Shown here: positions 31,823-44,244 of the stretch, piece after piece
How positions within the stretch are numbered: the first letter of the stretch is position 1
How the letters are laid out: each line of letters starts with the position of its first letter
Assembly (NCBI GenBank): GCA_019802505.1
Contig: JAFMOC010000434.1
Location: forward strand, 290,001 to 354,000
Length of the DNA: 64,000 nt
From: Corydoras sp. C115
Taxonomy: Eukaryota; Chordata; Actinopteri; Siluriformes; Callichthyidae
Direction: 5' to 3'
Translations under genes and position numbers: made by a program
Notes under the pieces: generated by a model
What the model was told of the DNA's origin: nothing
Seen by the model: the letters and a program-made list of their open reading frames with translations, nothing else
Database searches by the model: none

Positions 31823-31948
31823 CTGGGCACACACTCACTCACAGACACACACTTTATAGGGGCAATTGAAACAGCCACTTCATCATGTTTTTGGACTGTG
31901 GGAGGAAACTGGAGAACCTGGTGGAAACCCATGCGGACACAGCGAGAA
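31823..31948 (-). repeat. SINE fragment
   Basis: Middle part of a Mermaid-like SINE (CACACACTCACTCACAGACA ... AACCCATGCGGACACAG). Confidence 0.7.
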
Positions 31949-32210
31949 TGAGGTTTATTAGAGAGAACGTACAGCTTTATAGACAAAGATAAATCGGCAA
32001 GATTGAGAATGTTTGAACCCAGAGAAGGGATGAGGTGTCGATTGGCAGATTGATGCTGCGAATAGCGCCACCAGGCAGGAGGAGCAGAAGGAGGCCAAAG
32101 AGGAGGTTTGGGTCCTGTCTAAGTAAAGCTTTCACTGGGATTTTTGCAAAGTGTGTATTAACATTTGGACTTTGTGCACTGGTTTGTGCTTCGATGCTTC
32201 AGAAAAGGAC

Positions 32211-32425
32211 CTTACATTTACATTACATCTGGTCATTTATTGGACGCTTTTATCCAAAGCGACTTACAAGGTGAGCACAGGGTTAATCACAACATCCCTG
32301 GAGCAATGAGGGTTAAGGGTCTTGCTCAAGGACCCACATTGGTGACTTCAGTGGACCTGGGATTTGAACCCCCAACCTTCAGATTGATAACCCAACGACC
32401 TAACCACTGAGCTACCTTGCCCGAC
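32211..32425 (-). repeat. tRNA-SINE family 3, full length
   Basis: Very similar to 28229-28440; head on the minus strand ends GGTAGCTCAGTGGTTAGG. Confidence 0.78.
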
Positions 32426-32485
32426 CTTCCCAATCTGTTCTAAGAAACAGGAGGTGTACAATTACCCTGAATGATTTAAATGGGG

Positions 32486-32800
32486 GACGGCACGGTGGCT
32501 TAGTGGTTAGCATGTTCACCTCTCAGGCTAGGGATTCCCAGTTCGAATCCCAATCTGGGTGGAGTTTCCATGCTCTCCCCGTGTCTGCATGGGTTTCCTC
32601 CGTGTTCTCCGGTTTCCTCCCACAGTCCAAAAACATGGATCAAGTCAATTGAGTTCTCCAAATTGCCCCATATAGAGGGTGTATGTGTGAGTCCTGGGTG
32701 TATCTGCCCAGCACCCGAAACGTTCTCCCCTGGATGGGCATGGGGAACCCCCCCCCCCCGCGACGCTATTATAGGATAAAGCGGAAGATAATGGATGGAT
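32486..32800 (+). repeat. Mermaid/DANA-like SINE
   Basis: Full head and tail with an internal deletion around GTGTATGTGTGAGTCCTGGG; flanked by ATTTAAATGGG. Confidence 0.88.
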
Positions 32801-33660
32801 TTAAATGGGACTAACTGCAACATCTGAATTCTTGTGAGTGATCTGTGGTTCTAATACCTCAGTCCATTTGGTGTGTCCTCTGTACGTCTGAGTCTCAAGA
32901 CGGCATTTTTTAAGGAGTGTGCGTTTGGTGAAATGCTCTTGCAATAGACAGCTCACTAAGATTTGAGACACACCCAAAGTTATTAGGCAACATTCTTGTA
33001 CCCATTTGGCCATATTTGGTGATTGCAGTCCTTCCTGTTAAAAGTCCCTGGCTGTGCCTGTGTGCGAGGGTAGTTTACATCATCTGGACTTTTTAATATG
33101 TGAACCAATATGAATGTCTAATCTCTGAAGCTCATTTGTTTTCTTTTTGGTCTAACTTTATCTAGTGAGGCCTCATCAAATGATGGGGAAAATAAAACAA
33201 AACATTATGAAATTCATAAGCTGATTAAATACTATAGTCTATAAAGAAATTGAGATATTGTGAAGTGTTTTGTACCCTTATCATGTTATGATGATGATGA
33301 TTTGGAGGGTAAATCAATGCTCAGTGTTGTGGTAGTTTGGTGGTTATGGTTTTGGGGGTGAAATCTGAAAATGGGTGTTTAAATCCCAGGTTAACTGAAT
33401 TTCCCAATGTGGGTCTGTGAGAAACAAAAACCCTTATTAGAAAACAGATAGATAGTTTTTATCCTTAAATCTGGTTGGCTGAGCCGTTTGTCCTGAGCCT
33501 GGACGTCATTGACAACCCAGACCTTCGACCGCTTCACATTCGTATCACTGCGGAATATACAATACATTTTTCCTGATGTAAACTGTGGTCTGTAGTTTGG
33601 CCACTAGATGGCAGTTTTTGGTTGTTAGAGAATCCTGTTAGACCAGATTAGATTATGACG
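32801..33660. other. intron sequence, no feature seen
   Basis: No exon, promoter or repeat recognised apart from scattered short tracts. Confidence 0.45.
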
Positions 33661-33669
33661 TGGAAGACC

Positions 33670-33890
33670 AGTTTATTTGCTGCCCGGCCGCTCAAGGAGG
33701 ATGAGTCCCCCACTGAGTCCTGGTCCTCGCAAGGTTTCTTTCTTAAAATATCAACAGAACAGGGAGTTTTTTCTTGCCACTGTCTCTTCATTTTCTTCTT
33801 TGGGGGTTTAAAGGATTATAACTCTGTAAAGCTGCTTTGTGACAATGTATTATTGTAAAATGCGCTCTATAAAGAAATTACTTGAACTTT
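33670..33890 (+). mobile_element. LINE 3'-end fragment
   Basis: Best copy of the family: GGATGAGTCCCCCACTGAGT, TTTTTCTTGCCACTGTCTCT, ACTCTGTAAAGCTGCTTTGT, GCGCTCTATAAAGAAATTA. Confidence 0.7.
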
Positions 33891-34072
33891 ATTAACGTTT
33901 AAGCTTTTAATAAACGCATTTATAATTCAGACCTTGTTTTTTGTGCGTGTGTGTGTGTGTGTATGTGTGTGTGCAAAAGAGTGTGTGTGCATGCATGCAT
34001 GCTAATTATTTTAGTTTACTCTAACTGGGTTAAAACTAAATAAAGGCTGAGAAACTGCATCGTTAAAAACCT

Positions 34073-34312
34073 CATCCATCATTTTTCACTTTATCCTCTA
34101 CTAAGGTCACTGGGGGGGGGGGGTTCCCGATGCCCACCCAGGGGAGAACATTTTGGGTGTTAGATTGGCACCCTGTCCTGGAGTGTATCTGTCCATCACT
34201 GGGCACACACTCACACACAAACACACACACGCACTATATGGGGCAATTTAGAGAATCCAATTTACTTTCAATCCTTGGTTTTGGACTGGACCGGAGACCC
34301 CGGAGGAAACCC
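34073..34312 (-). repeat. degenerate Mermaid/DANA-like SINE
   Basis: 3' half of a minus-strand copy, with a 10-bp G run. Confidence 0.7.
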
Positions 34313-34461
34313 AGGTTTTTATCGCTTTGAATAAATAAATCATTTTTAATCATTTAGGAATTAAAGATAGTTATTGTTACAATTTTGCAATAAAACTTTT
34401 ACTAAGGCTTGCTGTATACAGGATGTTTCTGGAATTGGGTTTTGTAGTTAGTATAATTTAT

Positions 34462-34790
34462 TTTCCATCCATCCATTATCTTCCGCTTTATCCTCTATTA
34501 GCTTCGTAAGGAGGTTTCCCATGCCCATCCAGGGGAGAACGTTTCGGCGCTGGGCAGATAGACCCAGGACGGGTCGGCAATCTATCGCTGGGAACACACT
34601 CACTCACACACCCACTCTATATGGGGCAATTTGGAGAATTCACTTGACCTTGATCCATGTTTTTGGACTGTGAGAGGAAACCGGAGAACCCGGAGGAAAC
34701 CTACGCGGACACGGGGAGAACATGGCAACTCCACCCAGATGGGGATTCGAACCGGGAAGGCCTAGCTAACCACTAAGCCACCATGCCGCC
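34462..34790 (-). repeat. Mermaid/DANA-like SINE
   Basis: Minus-strand copy flanked by ATAATTTAT (34453-34461 and 34791-34799); the B box region is shortened. Confidence 0.88.
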
Positions 34791-34799
34791 ATAATTTAT

Positions 34800-35395
34800 G
34801 TTTAATTAGTATAATATGCATGATGTGTCACAGGAACACGTCAAGCAAACCAGACCAAAAAAAAGGATTCAGAGGAGCAACGTTAGTTTTCGTTCTATTT
34901 CCTTTTTCCTTCGGGGGCAGGAGTTACTCAGATATATCTTGGAAATTATTATTAAGATAATGATAGTGTACGGTTTGGATCAGATTCAGACTTGACGGGC
35001 TTGTACTTACTGACTTCATGAAGGGGAGTGGAGTTGATTTAGGGCACTTCAGTGAAGTATATAATGGTTAATGTAATTGACTGATTGCTTGCAGGGACTG
35101 GCTGTTCTGTCTTCTGTTATTGTACGATGATGTTGAGGGTTTTATTGTGTAGTTATAGCACCAGGTTCAGCTTTATTTGTAGGTAGTTTGTATATATGGC
35201 TCAGCATCACTCTTACTGTATTTTATATGGTATGTAGTGGTTTTGGAATGTTTTTTTTCACGTTCTGGTCTTTGTGGTGGATGTTTGATGAACTAAGATA
35301 ATGCAGGCAAGGGGTTTTATAGACTGGCTTTTTTTATTTTATTTTTTTTATCCAAGTTAATGAAGTAAAGCCTGAAATCTTTATTTTCGTGAACG
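34800..35395. other. intron sequence, no feature seen
   Basis: AT-rich, no exon or repeat recognised. Confidence 0.45.
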
Positions 35396-35413
35396 AGAGT
35401 GAGCACACGCGTG

Positions 35414-36062
<649 letters not shown>

Positions 36063-36379
36063 CATTTTTGTATGCTTGTATGCTTTTTTCAGATAGTTAT
36101 GTTAAACATAGAATTATCATAAAAATTTGCTTCTGCTACAAATCCGTGTTTTAAACATTTCCCACATGTTCAGAGAGAACCCACCCCTGCACTGGGCTCT
36201 AAAAATCTCAAGTACGTTCTTCCTGCATTTAGAACACAAACAGGTTTAAACAATAAGGACCACAGTAACGTTATTTCAGTTTTGTAAAGAGGAATCTCAA
36301 AACCTAGAACTTTAAAACCTTTATGCTACACATGTCCACACATTTCAGTCATGTGATCAGGGTATCGTTTCTCTTGTAG

Positions 36380-36477
36380 ATCCCATCATCGTCATCGTCA
36401 GCAGCACAGCACTGATGAAGAATGAGCGAGTGTGTGGTGCTGGGGAGTGAATCAGGAACTCCAATGGCTGGATCTGG
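36380..36477 (+). other. frs2: probable frs2 second untranslated exon
   Basis: A 98-bp segment between acceptor TTTCTCTTGTAG and a strong donor GTAAGAG. It is unique sequence, located between the CpG exon and the start-codon exon. It contains a 12-codon upstream ORF (36415-36450) that stops well before the main start. Based on splice signals only. Confidence 0.5.
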
Positions 36478-36540
36478 GTAAGAGTTCTACATGTGGTGTC
36501 TTTTATACATGTTATATATCATGAACATACACCTCCAAAG

Positions 36541-36783
36541 GCGGCATGGTGTCTTAGTGGTTAGCATGTTCTCCTCTCAGCACTAGGGATTCCTGGTTCG
36601 AATCCCCGGGGAGTTTCCATGTTCTCCCTGTTTCCGCGTGGGTTTCCTCTCACAGTCCAAAAACATGGATCAAGTCAATTGTATTCTCCAAATTGCCTCC
36701 TATAGTGTATGTTTGTGTGAGTGAGTGTGTGTCCAGTGATGGATTGGCACCCTGTCCTGGGTGTATCTGCCCAGCGCCCGGCC
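36541..36783 (+). repeat. Mermaid/DANA-like SINE, 3' truncated
   Basis: GGCGGCATGGTGTCTTAGTG to CCCAGCGCCCGG; the tail is missing. Confidence 0.85.
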
Positions 36784-36869
36784 ATATCGGCGGTTAATCA
36801 ACACAGGCACCATGGAATGCTAAATAGAACTGAATTAAATCACTGAGAACGCAAATACATAATCCACAC

Positions 36870-37465
36870 CAGGGGTGCCCATACTTTTCTGACCCGAGAT
36901 CTACTTTTCCATTGGACAGGTCATCGAGATCTTCCAGGGTTTTTAGGCTTTTATATTGAAACCTCTTTACACACATCATGTTAGTATTGTTGAATCAGCA
37001 TAGAAACGATGGCTACAGGTTGCCATTTTCACAGAAATTGCTCTTTTATTAAACACATTCCAGCAAATAACATGACATTGGAACCTCTTTGGAAGTGTAA
37101 TGGCTACTGGGAAATCAAGCAAAGGCATTTTGAGTTTGACATTATAAAGAATATTCATCCTCCCACTCTAAATGAAAGTGAAACGTTTTAGTTCTTTTGG
37201 AGCAAAGTCCTTCACTCGTCTTGTCAGTCAAATAAAGTGTAAAAACAGAAACTAATCCGGTTTTGGGAACGGCGAGAGAGACCGGGGGGGGGGGGACTGC
37301 ACGTTTGCACAGCGATAGAGATCGTGATTGTGTGCGTTAAAATGTGTGTATAAGTGCTTCTGATACTGTGCTGTAAAAAAAGCGCCGATACGTAATAAGC
37401 ACTTTTTTTTCAAACCTCTATTGTGATCTACCCGACACCCCTGATCGACGTATTGGGCACCCCTG
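36870..37465. mobile_element. hAT-type nonautonomous element, copy 1
   Basis: 596 bp with CAGGGGTGCCCATAC at one end and ATTGGGCACCCCTG at the other. Imperfect 8-bp flanks: ATCCACAC and GTCTACAC. The interior matches 38693-39727 in opposite orientation. No transposase seen. Confidence 0.82.
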
Positions 37466-37506
37466 GTCTACACTATACTGTGTGTTCTTCAGTCACAGTC
37501 AAATGG

Positions 37507-37743
37507 AGAAACCAGCACATTGAGTCCAGGTAGCTGGGCCAGCCAAAACAAATAGCAGTCCACCAATCAGAGTACACCGGGTTCTTAAGGGGAATGACAA
37601 GTGACGTGCTGATAGGTTTTTAAATCGCATTTTACACCCAAAACACACCCATGAGGAGTTAAGAGAGTCAGTACATGCCTTTTGTACTTTTAGAGCCACA
37701 CAAGCCGTAACCTTCACGTTGTTACGATAGCAAAGACCCCCCG
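37507..37743. repeat. unclassified interspersed repeat
   Basis: AGACCAGCACA-like start, CAATCAGAGTACACC, GTTACGATAGCAAAGAC. Shared with 50325-50885, where a SINE interrupts it. Confidence 0.55.
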
Positions 37744-37959
37744 ACACGCCCTAAATCAAGCTGTGGGGTGCAGGGAATACTGCTTGCTTAAGATCATTAT
37801 AATAAAGCCCTATGAGTTCCCATTCTAGCCTGTTAGATGTGTTTTGCTGAATGAAACGCCATCAAAAGCAACATTAAGTTAAGTAATCGACCAATTAATT
37901 TAGCAGACATCAACCGTCTGACGTTCTTTCCTATCTTGGCACCACCCAAATTCTACCTG

Positions 37960-38455
37960 CACAATATACAAGTGATGGTCCTGGCCAATAGAGAACAGAG
38001 AACCAACAGGGCACAAAGAAATACAGATGGACTACAGTCTGTAATTGTAAAACTACAAAGTCCATCTATATAAGTGGAGAAAATGGACGATGGAGCAAGA
38101 AGGAAGTGTCTTTGGACTGCGAGTGTATGTGTGCTTATCTCAGATGAGAACACAGGAACGTTTCCTCATGCTGTATAGTGAACAGTGAATCTGTACATGT
38201 CAGGTTGAATATATTGTAGGGCAGTCATAGGGTGTGTATTGTAGGGCTTGTGGCTAAGCAACCAGCCTTGCGACCTGAAGATCCCGGTTTGAGTCCCGGT
38301 CCCACCTAGTACTTACTTCACTTATCTGCCCAGCGCTGCAAATGTTCTCCCCTAGATAGGCACCCTTGTGCAACCCTAGTATAGGAACAAGCTGAAGATA
38401 ATAGATGGATTTATATTAAATAGACAATAAGTGGACCATAACCAATTTATTGTAT
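37960..38455. repeat. tandem duplication, left copy
   Basis: About 490 bp (MITE half, then ATGAGAACACAGGAACGTTT, CTGTATAGTGAACAGTGAAT, then a chimeric SINE and a tail ending GTGGACCATAACCAATTTAT) that recurs in the same order from 38465 to about 40005. Confidence 0.85.
38228..38410 (+). repeat. chimeric SINE, family 2 head with Mermaid-like tail
   Basis: Head GGCTTGTGGCTAAGCAACCA and B-box-like GGTTTGAGTCCCGGTCCC, then from TCTGCCCAGCGC the 3' part of the Mermaid-like SINE to GAAGATAATAGATGGAT. The second copy is at about 39795-39965. Confidence 0.75.
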
Positions 38456-38692
38456 TATATAAGTGATGCACAATATATAAGTGATGGTCCTGACCAATAG
38501 AGAACAGAGAACCCACAGGGCACTAACAAAAAAACTACAGTCTGTAATTGTAAAACTACAAAGTCCATCTATATGATAAGTGGAGAAAATAGGCGATGGA
38601 GCAAAAATGAAGTGTGTCCAAAACCTTCGACTGTGACTGTATGTGTGTTTAGCTCAGATGAGAACACAGGAACGTTTCCTAATGCTGTATAT

Positions 38693-39727
38693 CAGGGGTG
38701 CCCAATACGTCAAGGAGTATCGGGTAGATCGCGATGGAGGTTTGGAAAAAAAAAAAAAAAACTTATCAGCGCTTTTTGTTACAGCACAGTAACTTATACT
38801 TATACACACGCGCACACATATTTTAACACACACAATGTGAGTTATTCGGAATCGCGATCTCTGTCGCTGTACAAGCGAGCAGTCTCTCTCGCTGTACCCA
38901 AAGCTGGTATGTGACCACACCTCCGTGCTTCCAATTCCAAAGCACTGCCTCGCGAATCATCTACATTAAATAGTTTCTATTGTGTTTTTACACTTTATTT
39001 GACTGACAAGACGAGTGAAGGACTTCGCTCCAAAAGAACTAAAACGTTTCACTTTCATTTAGAGTGAGAGGATGAATATTCTTTACAATGTCAAACTCAA
39101 AATGCCTTTGCTTGATTTGCCAAGTAGCCATTGCACTTCCAAAGAGGTTCCAATGTCATGCTATATGCTGGAATGTGTTTAATAAAAGAGCAATTTCTGT
39201 GAAAATGGCAACCTGAAGCCATCTTTATGCTGATTCGACAATACTAACATCCATTATCCATCCATTATCTTCCGCTTTATCCTCTATTAGGGTCGTGGGG
39301 GGGGTTCCCCATGTCCATCCAGGGGAGAACGCTTCGGGCGCTGGGCAGATACACCCAGGACAGGGCGCCAATCTATCGCTGGGCGCACACACACACAGAC
39401 ACACTCTATATGGGGCAATTTGGAGAACTCAATTGACTTGACCCATGTTTTTGGACTGTGGGAGGAAACCGGAGAACCCGGAGGAAACCCACACGGACAC
39501 GGGGAGAACATGGAAACTCCACCCAGATTGGGATTCGAATCGGGAATACCTAGCACTGAGAGGAGAACATGCTAAACACTAAGCCACCGTGCCGCCCACA
39601 ATACTAACATGATGTGTATAAACAGGTTTCAATATAAAAGCCTAAAAAAAAGATTAACCCTGGTTGATCTCGATGACCTGTCCAATGGAAAAGTAGATCT
39701 CCAGCCAGAAACGTGTGGGCACCCCTG
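38693..39727. mobile_element. hAT-type nonautonomous element, copy 2
   Basis: CAGGGGTGCCCAATACG to GTGTGGGCACCCCTG, 1035 bp including a SINE (about 675 bp without it). 8-bp duplication CTGTATAT/CTGTATAG; the empty site CTGTATAG survives at 38171-38178. Confidence 0.9.
39251..39597 (-). repeat. Mermaid/DANA-like SINE inside the hAT element
   Basis: Full-length, with a perfect 13-bp duplication ACAATACTAACAT (39238-39250 and 39598-39610). Confidence 0.92.
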
Positions 39728-40164
39728 CTGTATAGTGAACAGTGAATCTGTACATGTCAGGTTGAATATATTGTAGGGCAGTCATAGGGTGTGTATTGTA
39801 TTGTGGCTTGTGGTTAAGGAACCAGCCTTGCGACCTGAAGATCCTGGTTTGAGTCCCGGTCCCACCTAGTACTCACTTATTTGCCCAGCGCTGCAAATGT
39901 TCTCTCCTAGATAGGCACCCTGCACAACCCTAGTATAGGAACAAGCTGAAGATAATGGATGGATTTATATCAAATGGACAATAAGTGGACCATAACCAAT
40001 TTATTTAAAAAAAACCCACCCCTATATTGTGTTAAATTACTTTATCCTAAATTAATTCTGCTTGAGAAGTAGAAAATGGGTAATTTATCCATAGAAAACA
40101 AAATGAATTTATTACCACTAATTAGTTAATTAATTGGTAACCTTTTTAATTGATTCATATGTTG

Positions 40165-40470
40165 GGCGGCACGGTGGCTTAGTGGTTAACACTTTCGCCT
40201 CTCAGGACTAGGGATTCCCGGTTCGAATCCCAATCTGGGTGGAGTTTCCATGTTCTCCCCGTGTCCGCGTGGGTTTCCTCCGGGTTCTCCCGTTTCCTCC
40301 CACAGTCCAAAAATCTTGGATCAAGGTTGATTGAGTTCTCCAAATTGCCCCATATAGAGTGTGTTTGTGTGAGTGAGTGTGTGCCCAGTGATAGATTGGT
40401 GTCCTGTCCTGGGTGTATCTGCCCAGCGCCCGAGACGTTCTCCCCTGGGTGGGCATGGAGATGGGCATTG
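40165..40470 (+). repeat. Mermaid/DANA-like SINE, 3' truncated
   Basis: GGCGGCACGGTGGCTTAGTG head with intact B box; stops at TGGGCATGGAGATGGG. Confidence 0.88.
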
Positions 40471-40504
40471 GCGTGTCCAAACCTTTTGTCTGGTACTGGC
40501 TTGA

Positions 40505-40805
40505 TAGTCAATTTTGGGGCAATCGTAGGCTTGTGGTTAAGGAATCAGCCTCAAAATCCACGGTTCGATTCCCAGTCCCACCAAGTAGCATGGCTGTATT
40601 GCCCTTGAGCAATGGAGCTAAGCCCAGTTACTCCCAGGGTGCTGTGTGTGTGTGTACAAAGCTGCGTAGTGCTCACATCACTGAGTTTGTGTATACTGTG
40701 TGTGTGTGTGTGTGTGTGTGTTCTGCACAGAGGGGTTATATGTGGAGGACAGATTCCTCTGTGTGTATTTGGCACTGTAGGCCAAATGGATCCCTCAGTA
40801 TTGTT
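40505..40805 (+). repeat. tRNA-SINE family 2
   Basis: Head GTAGGCTTGTGGTTAAGGAA with B box GGTTCGATTCC (about 40562-40572), a CCCACCAAGTAGCATGGCTG body and an internal TG tract. It ends about 20 bp before the frs2 start-codon exon. Confidence 0.7.
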
Positions 40806-40826
40806 TGTGATGCTTCTGTGTTACAG

Positions 40827-40917
40827 GTATCAGATGGTTGTGTGAAGAACCATGGGAAGCTGCTGGAGCTGTCCAGATAAAGAGTCCATTCCTGACAATC
40901 ACCAGAGCAAGTTCAAG
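40827..40917 (+). CDS. frs2: frs2 start-codon exon
   Basis: Acceptor TTACAG at 40821-40826, donor GTGTGT at 40918. It has 25 bases of 5' UTR, then ATG at 40852 with A at -3 and G at +4. The start is fixed by the N-myristoyl motif. An ATG-GTT-GTG-TGA mini-ORF (40834-40845) ends six bases before it. Codes 22 residues. Confidence 0.93.
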
Positions 40918-42501
40918 GTGTGTGTATGAGTGTGTGCGGCACATATATGCATGTGTGTGCATGTACGTACGTGCCTGTGTGTCGGCTTGGGTGTATGTAC
41001 ACGTGTTAGTGGGTGGGTTGGTCGCATTTGTGCACGTGAGTGGATTTACCAGATGATGAACATGCTAATCCCTCTGCCAGTTTATTCTGCAATTAAACCC
41101 ATTAGTTTAATTAACTTTAAACTTATTTTTTTCATTTGATGCGGTCAGTGTTTGCTTCAGCAGTCACCTGGTTCTTCATCATCATGATGACAGCGTTTAT
41201 ACTTCATCAGCTGTGTTCTTTGGGAAAGTGGTGCCACCAGCTTCTCATCCATAACACTGTTAGAGCATTACAGCAACGACAATTCAAACAGAGAGCCTGG
41301 ATTTCTATTGGTCTGATGGCTTTGCGCTCCTGTCAGAATGACCTCACTGAACTGATTAAGGTCTTAGTAATTAGCATGTTCTCCTCTCAGTGTTAGGGAT
41401 TCCCGGTTCGAATCCCCATCTGGGTGGAGTTTCCATGTTCTCCCCGTGTCTGCGTGGGTTTCCTCCAGGTTCTCCGGTTTCCTCCCACAGTCCAAAAACA
41501 TGGATCAAGTCAGTTGAATTCTCCAAATTGCCCCATATAGAGTGTGTTTGTGTGGATGGATTGGCGCCCTGTCCTGGGTGTATCTGCCCAGCGCCTGAAA
41601 CGTTCTCCCCTGGATGAGCATGGGGGACCCCCCCCCCCCCCCACGACCCTAATATAGGATAAAGCGGAAGCAAATGGATGGATGGACATTTGATCATGTA
41701 CACGATCTGTACAGTGATGTCCTGCACTGCTGATGCTGCCCGTTTTTACACACACAATGTGATTAGTTCTGAATCTGATTAAGCAGTCTGCCCCCCCCCC
41801 CCCCTCTCTCTCGATGTACCCAAAACCGGCATGTGGCCCCGCCTCCATGCCTAAATCTGAAGCGCTGCCTCACGAATCATCTATATTATAGAGTTTCTTT
41901 TTGTGTTATTGCTTTTTATTTGACTGACAAGACGAGTGAAGGACTTCGCTCAAAAAGAACTAAAACGTTTCACTTTCATTTAGAGTGGGAGGATGAATAT
42001 TCTTTACAATGTCAAACTAAAAATGCCTTTGCTTGATTTGCCAAGTAGCCATTGCACTTCCAAAGAGGTTCCAATGTCATGTTATTTGCTGGAATGTGTT
42101 TAATAAAAGAGCAATTTCTGTGAAAATGGCAACCTGAAGCCGTCTTTTTTATGCTGATTCAACAATACTAACATAATGTGTGTGTGTGTGTGTGTGTGCG
42201 TGTCTGTATGTATGAATGCCTGGTGTGTGTGTGCATCTGTATGTGGACATGTGTGTCTGTGCATCTGTATCTGTGTGTCTCTCTGCGTGTCTGGTGTGTG
42301 TGTGTAGGTGGTGAACGTTGATGATGACGGTAACGAGCTCGGTGCTGGAATCATGGAGCTGACTGAGGATGAGCTTGTTCTCCGGACACACAAGTGCGAT
42401 GCAGTCCGGTGGCCTTACTTGTGCCTCCGTCGCTATGGTTATGACTCCAACCTCTTTTCCTTCGAAAGTGGCCGCCGGTGCCAAACTGGCCAAGGTACAA
42501 A

Positions 42502-42539
<38 letters not shown>

Positions 42540-43643
42540 CTGAACTGTCTACAAAAAAACATTTATTACAGGTGTTTTCCATCCAATCAGATATCGAGGG
42601 ACAAATAAAAAAAGGTTTTTGGTGATTATTCCATTAAAAACCATTAAACTGAGGTTATTACTCAACAAGATGCACACGATGTACAGAACACCTACACACA
42701 GTACGGGCTCCCCATGTTGACTACTTGATGCCCCCTCAGGAGGCTGACTATTTAGGGTGGGATTTAAGTGCAGAATGGTGTGAGAAGCGTGTTGCGTGAT
42801 GAGTGTTGTCTGTGATTGGACCGTGTCTGATCATGAGGTCATGTTTAAATGTTTCATTGCGTTATCCAGAGCTCTGACCGCTGACCCCGTAGATTCAGGA
42901 CTACATTGGTCTTTACATGGCATGCTTATTAATGTGAGAATGTGACCTTTGACCCCAATGCTTTCGTAAGGATGAGGTGGAGTGATCTGATTGGTGAGTA
43001 ACGGCTGTACCCGGCTACAGCGCTCCGTCACGCCGGCGTGCTGAGCTTTGTGCGCTGTGGTGTTGTGACGTTGTGTGTTGATGGTCAGTGAGTGTGTGCG
43101 GTGTTGGGCCGTGGCCGATGCTGACGGTGTGGGCGGGGCTGTGCTGTGTCCTGCAGGGATCTTTGCGTTTAAGTGCGTGCGGGCCGAGGAGATCTTCAAC
43201 ATGCTGCAGGACATCATGCACAACAACAGCATCAGTGTGGTGGAGGAACCCGTGTTCGAACCGGCGCTCACACACACGCACACGGAGACTGAGGCGCCGC
43301 ACACACCCCGCACACCGACTGGTAAGTACACACACACACATACCCCACACGCCGACAGGTAATATCACAGAGAACCCTGAGTATACACACACACTCACGT
43401 ACACAGAGACTGAGGCTACACACACACACACACACCGCATGCTGGCGAGTAACTACACACAGAACACACACACACACTCACACAGCAGCGGCTCCACACA
43501 TACCCAGCGTGTCATGGGTAAGTACATACATACACACACATCCTGCACACTGACAGTTAACTACACACAGAACACAGACTACACACAGACTGAGGTTCCA
43601 AACACACCCTGCACACAGATGCGTAACTACACACAGAACACAG

Positions 43644-43698
<55 letters not shown>

Positions 43699-44209
43699 GC
43701 TCCAAACACACCCTGCACACTGATGCGTAACTACACACAGAACACAGGGTATACACACACACACACACAGAGGCTCCAAACACACCCTGCACACTGATGC
43801 GTAACTACACACAGAACACAGAGTATACACACACACACACACACACACACAGAGGCTCCAAACACACCCTGCACACTGATGCGTAACTACACACAGAACA
43901 CAGAGTATACACACACACACACACACACACAGAGGCTCCAAACACACCCTGCACACTGATGCGTAACTACACACAGAACACAGAGTATACACACACACAC
44001 ACATAGAGGCTCCAAACACACCCTGCACACTGATGCGTAACTACACACAGAACACAGGGTATACACACACACACACACACATAGAGGCTCCAAACACACC
44101 CTGCACACTGATGCGTAACTACACACAGAACACAAAGTATACACACACACACACAGAGGCTCCAAACACACCCTGCACACTGATGCGTAACTACACACAG
44201 AACACAGAG

Positions 44210-44244
<35 letters not shown>

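Larger units (their letters stand above)
38465..40005. repeat. tandem duplication, right copy, with hAT insert
   Basis: Matches the left copy before 38692 and after 39728; between them lies the hAT element, itself carrying a SINE. Confidence 0.85.
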
